64,000 nucleotides of DNA from Trichlorobacter ammonificans (GTDB lineage: Bacteria; Desulfobacterota; Desulfuromonadia; Geobacterales; Pseudopelobacteraceae). The translations under genes and the position numbers were made by a program. The notes below the pieces were generated by a model. That model saw only the letters and a list, made by a program, of their open reading frames with translations. It had not been told where the DNA came from and did not search any database. Shown piece by piece: positions 58,169 to 64,000 of this stretch (positions are counted from its first letter, which is position 1; the number at the start of each line of letters is the position of its first letter). The stretch spans positions 2,716,001 to 2,780,000 of the forward strand of contig NZ_OW150024.1 in the NCBI RefSeq assembly GCF_933509905.1, written 5' to 3'.

Positions 58169-60445
58169 CTACGCCGAGGTCCAGTCGCAGCCTTCTTTCG
58201 GGCATTTCAGGAACTCGCCCTTTTTCTTGTAAACCTTCTTCACCAGCACCGGGAAGCCGCACTTCGGGCAGGGCTGGGTGACCGGCGGATCCCAGAGGGC
58301 GAATTTACACTGGGGATAGCGGTTGCAGGAGTAGAACATCTTGCCGTACCGGGATTTTTTCTCGGTGAGCTCCCCCTCTTTGCACTCGGGGCAGGTGACC
58401 CCGGTCCCCTTGGGTTTGTTGAGGGGCTGGATGTTCTTGCAGGCCGGGTAGCCGGAGCAGGCCAGGTACTTGCCGTAGCGGCCGGACTTGATCAGCATCG
58501 GCTGGCCGCATTTATCGCATTTTTCATCAGAGACTTCCGGCTCGGCAGCCTCTTCAGCGTTGGTATTCTCAAGATTACGGGTGTACGTGCACCCTTCCTT
58601 GAAACCGGTGCAGGCGATGAACTTGCCCCGCTTGCCCAGCTTGACCGCCAGCGGCTTGCCGCACTCGGGGCAGGCTTCGTCGATGGTTTCGGTGGTCAGA
58701 TCATCCTTCTTGACCTCCGCCTCCTTCTGCTTGAGCAGGGAGATGAACGGGGTCCAGAACTCCCGCAAAAGCGGCTTCCACTGCTTTTCCCCCCGGGAAA
58801 CCTGATCAAGCTCCTCCTCCAGACCGGCGGTGAAGTTGTAGTCGACGTAGCGGGGGAAGTGGGCGGTGAGCAGGTCGTTGACCACCATCCCCACATCCTC
58901 CGGTACGAACCGTTTCTTGTCCAGGCGGCAGTACTTGCGCTCCACCAGGGTGTTCATGATGCTGGCGTAGGTGGAGGGACGGCCGATGCCGTACTCCTCC
59001 AGGGTCTTGACCAAGGTGGCTTCTGTGTAACGGGGGGGTGGCTGGGTGAAATGCTGCTCCGGCAGCACCTCCAGCAGTTTGAGCGCCTCCCCCTCCTCCA
59101 ACAGCGGCAGGGTCCCTTCCTTTTCCTCGTCCTGGTCGTCCACCCCTTCAATGTACAGTTTCATGAAACCGGGGAACCGGATCACCGAACCGGTGGCCCG
59201 CAATGTGTAGCCGTCTTTGGCGGTGCCGGTGACCGCGATATCCACCGAGGTCTGATCCAGCAGCGCCTCGGCCATCTGGCAGGCGATGGTCCGCTTCCAG
59301 ATCAGTTCGTACAGGCGGTACTGGTCCGGGGTCAAAAATTTCTTCAAAGAGACCGGGGTCTTGTCCAGGTAGGTGGGACGGATCGCCTCGTGGGCTTCCT
59401 GGGCGTTCTTGGATTTGTTCTTGTAGTGCCGCGGCTTTGCCAGGGCATATTCCTTGCCGTAGGCGGCGGTGATGACCTCTTTGGCCTCTTTCAGCGCCTG
59501 GGCGGAGAGGTTGACGCTGTCGGTACGCATGTAGGTGATCAGACCCACGGTACCGTCCTCGCCAATGGCCACCCCTTCGTACAGTTTCTGGGCCGTGGAC
59601 ATGGTCTTCTTGGCCGAGAATCCCAACTTGCGCGATGCTTCCTGCTGCAGGGTGGAGGTGGTGAAGGGTGGGGACGGGTTACGCCGGGTCTCCTTGCGGG
59701 TAACGGCGGCCACCGCTGCCCGGCCTGCGGCAATGGCTGTCTTGAGCTTTCCGGCGGCAGCGGCGTCGGGGATGTCGAACTTACCCAGCTTCCGGCCATC
59801 AACGGCAACCAGTGAGGCTTTGAAACCCTGCCCCCCTGTTTTCTCAAGGTTGGCGGCAATGGTCCAGTACTCCTGCTCCGTAAAGGCGGCGATCTCCTTT
59901 TCCCGCTCGCAAACCAGGCGCAGCGCCACGGACTGTACCCGCCCGGCGGAGAGGCCGTAACGGATCTTTTTCCAGAGAAAGGGAGAAAGGTTGAAACCGA
60001 CCAGATAGTCCAGGATGGAGCGGGCCTGCTGGGCATCCACCAGATCGCCGGCAATGGCACGGGGATGACTGACCGCCTGCAGGATGGCTTCTTTGGTGAT
60101 TTCGTGGAACACCACCCGCTGGACCGGAATGCCCCCTTTTTTATCCAGCCCCAGGGCTGCCAGCAGGTGCCAGGAGATGGCCTCCCCTTCACGGTCGGGG
60201 TCAGTGGCGAGCAGCAGGCGGTCGGCACCTTTCAGCGCCTTCTTGATGGCATCGACATGCTTTTTGCTCTCCGGCAAAACATGGTACTTGGGTTCAAAAT
60301 CGTTGGCCGTGTCAACGGAGCCCTGCTTGCTGGGCAGGGCCCGGACGTGGCCGAAAGAGGCCATGACCGTGTAGCCGGGGCCGAGAAACTTTTCGATGGT
60401 CTTGGCCTTGGCCGGAGACTCGACGATGACGAGGTTGTGCGCCAT
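58169..60445 (-). CDS. topA: DNA topoisomerase I (type IA)
   Basis: Relaxes negative supercoils. 758 residues. TOPRIM start [22 protein letters not shown]; active-site tyrosine in [10 protein letters not shown]. The C-terminal half ends in four C4 zinc-binding modules (CPECGKP, CDKCGQP, CPECKEG, CPKCGFP). Long relative to the catalytic core, as is typical. Starts 14 bases after the dprA stop. Confidence 0.97.
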   Translation of the reverse strand: MAHNLVIVESPAKAKTIEKFLGPGYTVMASFGHVRALPSKQGSVDTANDFEPKYHVLPESKKHVDAIKKALKGADRLLLATDPDREGEAISWHLLAALGLDKKGGIPVQRVVFHEITKEAILQAVSHPRAIAGDLVDAQQARSILDYLVGFNLSPFLWKKIRYGLSAGRVQSVALRLVCEREKEIAAFTEQEYWTIAANLEKTGGQGFKASLVAVDGRKLGKFDIPDAAAAGKLKTAIAAGRAAVAAVTRKETRRNPSPPFTTSTLQQEASRKLGFSAKKTMSTAQKLYEGVAIGEDGTVGLITYMRTDSVNLSAQALKEAKEVITAAYGKEYALAKPRHYKNKSKNAQEAHEAIRPTYLDKTPVSLKKFLTPDQYRLYELIWKRTIACQMAEALLDQTSVDIAVTGTAKDGYTLRATGSVIRFPGFMKLYIEGVDDQDEEKEGTLPLLEEGEALKLLEVLPEQHFTQPPPRYTEATLVKTLEEYGIGRPSTYASIMNTLVERKYCRLDKKRFVPEDVGMVVNDLLTAHFPRYVDYNFTAGLEEELDQVSRGEKQWKPLLREFWTPFISLLKQKEAEVKKDDLTTETIDEACPECGKPLAVKLGKRGKFIACTGFKEGCTYTRNLENTNAEEAAEPEVSDEKCDKCGQPMLIKSGRYGKYLACSGYPACKNIQPLNKPKGTGVTCPECKEGELTEKKSRYGKMFYSCNRYPQCKFALWDPPVTQPCPKCGFPVLVKKVYKKKGEFLKCPKEGCDWTSA

Positions 60446-60459
60446 ATGATCAGCAATCC

Positions 60460-61560
60460 TTACGCTATGGAATAAAAAGAACCGGGGAGCTGGACCAGCA
60501 GACCTTTCAGTTCAAGGCCAAGAACCATAGCCGAAACCTCCCCGGCCGTCAATTCAAGAGCAGCGGTTATTTCGTCCAGATGCCGCGGACCTTGGGCCAC
60601 CAGTTCATACAGAGCCGCCTCTCGCGGGGTCAGGGACGACGGAACGCCCTGAGACGCATCACTGAACAGGGATGCCTGACCGCCAACCGGCAACGGTCCC
60701 AACGCAAGGGCATCCAGAATATCCTCCACGCAGTCCACCAGCTGGGCCCCCTGCTTGATCAGACGGTTACTTCCCCGGCAGGAGCGGGTATTGATCGGTC
60801 CCGGCACCGCCATGACCTCCCGCCCCTGGTCCAGCGCGTAGCGGGCCGTGATCAGGGAGCCGCTCTGTTCGGCCGCCTCCACCACCAGCACCCCCCGGCA
60901 GAGGCCGCTGATGATCCGGTTGCGGCGGGGGAAGTGCTCGGCCAATGGTTGGGTGCCCAGGGGAAACTCGGAGATGATGCAGCCCGACGCCGCAATCCGG
61001 TCGGCCAGTTCCCGGTTCTCCGGCGGATACTGCACATCCACCCCGCAGCCCAGCACCGCAACGGTGACGCCGCCCCCCTGCAGCGCCCCCCGGTGGGCAG
61101 CGGTATCAATGCCGCGAGCCAGTCCGGACACCACCCGTACCCCCAGAGCTGCAAGCTGTGCGGAAAGCTGCTCGGCAGCCATCAGCCCGCCCCGGCTTGC
61201 CCGCCGGGAGCCGACCACCGCCACCGCCGGCTCCCAGAGTGGAGTCATCCCGCGCAGATACAGTAGCGGCGGCGGATCGCCGATCTCAAACAGGCGACGG
61301 GGATAGGCGGCGTCCAGAAAGGTGAGCAGGCGGACTCCCGTGCGTTCCAGCCGTCGGCATTCTTCCTCGGCAAAACGGCGACAGGCGTCGCTGCGAATGG
61401 ATCCGCAGACTGCCTCACTCATCCCCCGCACCGTAAGCAGCTCAGAAGGTGAAGCGGCAAGGGCCCGCGCCGGCGTCTCAAAGCGCTCCAGCAGGCGCCG
61501 GAACAGTACCGGCCCGACTCCATCGGCCGCCCGCAATGCAATCCATGAAAAGGTATCCAT
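60460..61560 (-). CDS. dprA: DNA-processing protein DprA (Smf)
   Basis: ssDNA-binding, RecA-loading protein in natural transformation and DNA handling. 366 residues from the ATG at 61560 (GGAG upstream; the TTG further up is unlikely). The Rossmann core shows VVGSRRASRGGLMAAEQL, SGLARGIDTAAHRGAL and LGCGVDVQYPPENREL, plus a C-terminal winged-helix (DprA_WH-like) after residue ~300. Pairs with topA in an operon-like arrangement, common in this group. Confidence 0.94.
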   Translation of the reverse strand: MDTFSWIALRAADGVGPVLFRRLLERFETPARALAASPSELLTVRGMSEAVCGSIRSDACRRFAEEECRRLERTGVRLLTFLDAAYPRRLFEIGDPPPLLYLRGMTPLWEPAVAVVGSRRASRGGLMAAEQLSAQLAALGVRVVSGLARGIDTAAHRGALQGGGVTVAVLGCGVDVQYPPENRELADRIAASGCIISEFPLGTQPLAEHFPRRNRIISGLCRGVLVVEAAEQSGSLITARYALDQGREVMAVPGPINTRSCRGSNRLIKQGAQLVDCVEDILDALALGPLPVGGQASLFSDASQGVPSSLTPREAALYELVAQGPRHLDEITAALELTAGEVSAMVLGLELKGLLVQLPGSFYSIA

Positions 61561-61575
61561 GTGGGGACTCCGGAA

Positions 61576-61601
61576 AAACAAAGGCCGGCAGAAAGCCGGC
61601 C
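61576..61601 (-). terminator. rho-independent terminator of the LysM gene
   Basis: GGCCGGC (61583-61589) and GCCGGCC (61595-61601) with a 5-base loop. On the minus strand TTTGTTTTT follows. It lies just above the dprA start, so dprA must have its own promoter or be read through. Confidence 0.75.
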
Positions 61602-61623
61602 GATGGTCGACGCAGCCGGGCCG

Positions 61624-62625
61624 TCAGCGCGGTGCGCTGATTACCATGTCCGTTTTGAAGATGGCATCGATACTCTTGATGACCAGCGCCGTTGAGGTTC
61701 GATTTCCCACGCTGACCACCACCACCGCCCCGACCACTTCATGGGGAAGCTGCACCAGGGACGGATCCACCGCCCCTTTTTCGATCTTCACATCCCGGAC
61801 GATGTAGAGCAGATTGCCCTCTTCGAGGCCGTGGCTGATCCCGAGGTCCAGATAGACGATGTCACCGGCCGCCAACGCGTTGTTCCCGGTATAGCTTTCC
61901 ACGATCATACCGCTCAAGGGACGGCCGGATGCCTTCAACGCTATTTCGCGACGCTCCAGATTATGGTAGGGCACCAGCAGGTCGCCCGGGGCAACCTCCC
62001 GGAACGACCTGCTGATAATGGCTCGCGAACCGCTCTCCGTCACCCGGGCCAGCTGCAGCGAACCCAACGGCACCACCCGTCTGCCCAGCTTTTCCCCGGT
62101 TGTAGGATGATAGACTTCGCTGGAACTGCGCAGGATCGTGTAACGCTCCCCCTCGGTGCCCTGACGGTTGGTACCGATATCGGTGAAAACCGTATCTTCT
62201 TCACCAATCAGTACCCGGCCGTGCTGCCCGGCAATGATCACCCCGCTGTGCTGTACTTCCGCTTCCAGCAGTCCCCCTTCGTTGCCCAGCACCGTAAAGG
62301 TCCGCTCCTCGACCGCCTCGAGAGGCTGTTCCACAGTCGGCTTCGCTGCAACTGCCTTGGGGGCAACCGCTTCCGTCACCGTTTCCAGCCGGCCGTCCAC
62401 CACGCGTACCCGCTGACCGGGATAGATCAGGTGGGGGTTGGTGATCTGCCGGTTCTTCGACCAGAGGTCGGGCCAAAACTTGGGATCTTTGAGGAATTGC
62501 TCCGACAGCCCCCAGAGGGTATCACCCTTCCTGATGACATAAATTGTGGTGTCATCCGCAGCAGCATGGCCCCCCAGCCCGCAGACCAGCAGCAGCAACA
62601 GCAACATGTAACGGGCCATACGCAC
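61624..62625 (-). CDS. secreted LysM-domain protein
   Basis: 333 residues. Signal peptide MRMARYMLLLLLLVCGLGGHAAA, then a LysM domain (~27-77: IYVIRKGDTLWGLSEQFLKDPKFWPDLWSKNRQITNPHLIYPGQRVRVV) that binds peptidoglycan. The rest holds mixed beta-rich segments resembling the LysM-linked region of Geobacter periplasmic proteins (VLGNEGGLLEAEVQHSG, EEGNLLYIVRDVKIE). No catalytic motif. Cotranscribed with the CpoB-like gene (14-base gap). Confidence 0.85.
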   Translation of the reverse strand: MRMARYMLLLLLLVCGLGGHAAADDTTIYVIRKGDTLWGLSEQFLKDPKFWPDLWSKNRQITNPHLIYPGQRVRVVDGRLETVTEAVAPKAVAAKPTVEQPLEAVEERTFTVLGNEGGLLEAEVQHSGVIIAGQHGRVLIGEEDTVFTDIGTNRQGTEGERYTILRSSSEVYHPTTGEKLGRRVVPLGSLQLARVTESGSRAIISRSFREVAPGDLLVPYHNLERREIALKASGRPLSGMIVESYTGNNALAAGDIVYLDLGISHGLEEGNLLYIVRDVKIEKGAVDPSLVQLPHEVVGAVVVVSVGNRTSTALVIKSIDAIFKTDMVISAPR

Positions 62626-62639
62626 CTCGCCTGCGCCGG

Positions 62640-63356
62640 CTACTTCGCCGGAAAGTCTGCGGCCATCATCCGTTCTCTGGCCTTGCTGGCAGCGGGACTG
62701 CCGGGGTAACTTCTGATCACGTGCTCAAACGCACTGCGCGCGTCCTCGAACCGTTTCGCGGCCACATGGCTGTACCCGATTTTCAGCAGGGCATCAGCAG
62801 CTTTGGGGTGGCGCGGCCAACCGTCAACAACCTTCCTGAATGCGACCAGCGCCTTGGGAATATCGGAGCTGCTGTAGTGACACTCGCCGATCCAGTACCA
62901 GGCGTTGGGCACGAACTCACTGGCAGGGGACTCCTGGATGAATTGCTCGAACGCGGGAATGGCGGCGGCGAAACTGTTGGCGCTATAGAGCCCGAATGCC
63001 TTGAGATAAGCGGGCGGCGGCCCCCCGTCCCGCGGCTTGACCGCCGGCTCGGGATTCACCAGCTCCACGCGCGGAACCACCGCTGCGCCATCCGCCTGAA
63101 TCCGCGGCTGCTGTGACGGGCCGGCCTCTCGCAGTGCACGCAGTTCGGCGTCGCGGGCAGCTTCTCGCTGCTCAAGGGATGCCAGACGTCCGGCCAGTTC
63201 GCCCAGTCGCCCTTCCACCCCCCCCAGGACCTGAAAAAGGTGCTCGACCCGCGCCTCCGTCTCGCTCTGACGTTTGACTACCAGGTCATTTGCTCCGCAG
63301 CCCCCCAGCAGCACTCCCCCTGCCAGCAGCAGCCCCAACATCGTCGGACACCGCAT
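62640..63356 (-). CDS. YbgF/CpoB-like lipoprotein with TPR
   Basis: 238 residues from the ATG at 63356, which has GGAG 6 bases upstream. Lipobox LLGGC, Cys20. A coiled coil follows at ~25-80 (ETEARVEHLFQVLGGVEGRLGELAGRLASLEQREAARD), then TPR repeats (AYLKAFGLYSANSFAAAIPAFEQFIQESPASEFVPNAWYWIGECHYS). Matches the Tol-Pal accessory protein CpoB, coordinating peptidoglycan synthesis with outer-membrane constriction. No tol/pal genes are in the window. First gene of the LysM operon. Confidence 0.82.
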   Translation of the reverse strand: MRCPTMLGLLLAGGVLLGGCGANDLVVKRQSETEARVEHLFQVLGGVEGRLGELAGRLASLEQREAARDAELRALREAGPSQQPRIQADGAAVVPRVELVNPEPAVKPRDGGPPPAYLKAFGLYSANSFAAAIPAFEQFIQESPASEFVPNAWYWIGECHYSSSDIPKALVAFRKVVDGWPRHPKAADALLKIGYSHVAAKRFEDARSAFEHVIRSYPGSPAASKARERMMAADFPAK

Positions 63357-63386
63357 AATCACTCCATTTTTTGCGTTCTTTCGTGT

Positions 63387-63415
63387 TATTAACGCCAGAA
63401 AATCCGCTTTGTCAA
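63387..63415 (-). promoter_or_regulatory. sigma70-type promoter of the CpoB/LysM operon
   Basis: Minus strand TTGACA (63410-63415), 17-base spacer, TTAATA (63387-63392). The start would lie about 25 bases before the ATG at 63356. Good match and spacing. Confidence 0.65.
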
Positions 63416-63518
63416 GCGAAAGTCAGGGAATTACACTCCGCGTTTGCATGGGGGGCTCCCCCTGTGGTAGCATGCCCCATTTAACCACTGCCCCCTGACG
63501 GACGGAGCTTGCGACCCC

Positions 63519-64000
63519 GTGAAAAAGCCCGAGCTGCTGGCCCCGGCCGGCACCATGGAAAAACTGGACTATGCCATCAGGTACGGCGCCGACGCCGTCT
63601 ACCTGGGGGGGCCGGCCTTCGGTCTGCGCACCAGTGCCGGCAATTTTTCCCTGCCGGAACTGGCACGAGCGCTGCGCAGGTGCCACGACAGCGGGGTCCG
63701 CTGTTACCTGACCGTCAACAGCTATGCTCCAGACAGCTCCCTGGCGCAGCTTGAGCAGTACCTGCAGTACCTGGCCGACCTCCCGTTCGATGCTTACATC
63801 ATCAGTGATCCCGGCGTGCTGCGCATGGTGCGTCGCATTTCTCCGGAACGGGAGCTGCACCTTTCCACCCAGGCCAACACCATCAACCACGAAGCGGCCC
63901 TGTTCTGGCAGGACCAAGGGATAAGCCGCATCAACCTCGCCCGGGAGATGACCCTTGCGGACATCAGTACCACCGCCGCAGCACTGACCATTCCCTGCGA
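63519..64000 (+). CDS. peptidase U32 family protein, 3' end outside window
   Basis: Partial: 160 codons from a GTG at 63519, still open at the window edge. It reads VKKPELLAPAGTMEKLDYAI and continues with VYLGGPAFGLRTSAGNFS, then ELHLSTQANTINHEAALFW, the signature of U32 proteins that act in tRNA or rRNA hydroxylation (TrhP/RlhA) or collagenase-like proteolysis. The family cannot be subdivided without the C-terminus. Ribosome site weak (GGAG 12 bases upstream). Confidence 0.8.
   Translation, partial: MKKPELLAPAGTMEKLDYAIRYGADAVYLGGPAFGLRTSAGNFSLPELARALRRCHDSGVRCYLTVNSYAPDSSLAQLEQYLQYLADLPFDAYIISDPGVLRMVRRISPERELHLSTQANTINHEAALFWQDQGISRINLAREMTLADISTTAAALTIPC

Overview
The window is a dense, GC-rich chromosomal segment from an anaerobic deltaproteobacterium of the Geobacterales. 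The gene order (recA-pilT-recX-...-alaS, an argB-argD-argF-argG-argH cluster, F0-ATPase genes split from F1) and the methylmalonyl-CoA operon suggest a relative of Pelobacter propionicus, Trichlorobacter or Geobacter. This is inferred from content and order, not from a search. I see no tRNA, rRNA, CRISPR array, insertion sequence or prophage.

Layout. 18-1657 (+): PP-loop sulfurtransferase-like protein and a beta carbonic anhydrase. 1665-8433 (-): a signalling cluster of hybrid kinase, ABC-type substrate-binding lipoprotein and second kinase, then D-aminoacyl-tRNA deacylase. 8575-11417: DUF362 ferredoxin protein (-), divergent from a hybrid-cluster protein (hcp, +) with an FNR/HcpR-like promoter site. 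11544-13500 (-): a coupled YkgJ / cupin / radical SAM operon. 13646-27438 (+): soluble histidine kinase, larC, pncC, recA, pilT-like, recX, a four-gene envelope cassette (FlgT-like protein, TPR/CsgG lipoprotein, CsgG/TolB-like protein with six FN3 domains, small secreted protein), then alaS. 27457-27541 is a palindromic mobile-repeat-like element. 27559-37706 (+): argBDFGH with passengers between them: a secreted protein, a PilZ protein, a nucleotidyltransferase plus a 59-residue partner, a Nudix hydrolase, a divergent nitrilase-fold protein and an LptM-motif lipoprotein. A strong hairpin then separates it from 37802-40836 (-): hemL, atpZ, atpI, atpB, atpE. 41001-42136 (+): orphan arnD and a DUF4911 gene. 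42268-43635 (-): a porin with its own promoter and long leader.

43908-53609 (-) is a carbon-metabolism block: XRE-cupin regulator, carboxyltransferase, biotin carboxylase/carrier, a degenerate thymidylate-kinase-like protein, methylmalonyl-CoA mutase, its GTPase chaperone MeaB, and the epimerase. Together these interconvert propionyl-CoA and succinyl-CoA. 53994-55334 (+): MATE transporter. 55404-61560 (-): GlcF-like Fe-S protein, trmFO, topA, dprA. 61624-63356 (-): LysM protein and CpoB-like lipoprotein. 63519-64000 (+): start of a U32 peptidase-family gene cut by the window edge.

The best candidate for an undescribed system is the envelope cassette at 19053-24807. The nucleotidyltransferase/small-protein pair and the nitrilase-like protein inside the arginine operon, and the degenerate kinase in the methylmalonyl-CoA operon, come next. 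All start-site choices are by eye from Shine-Dalgarno spacing and family alignment from memory.
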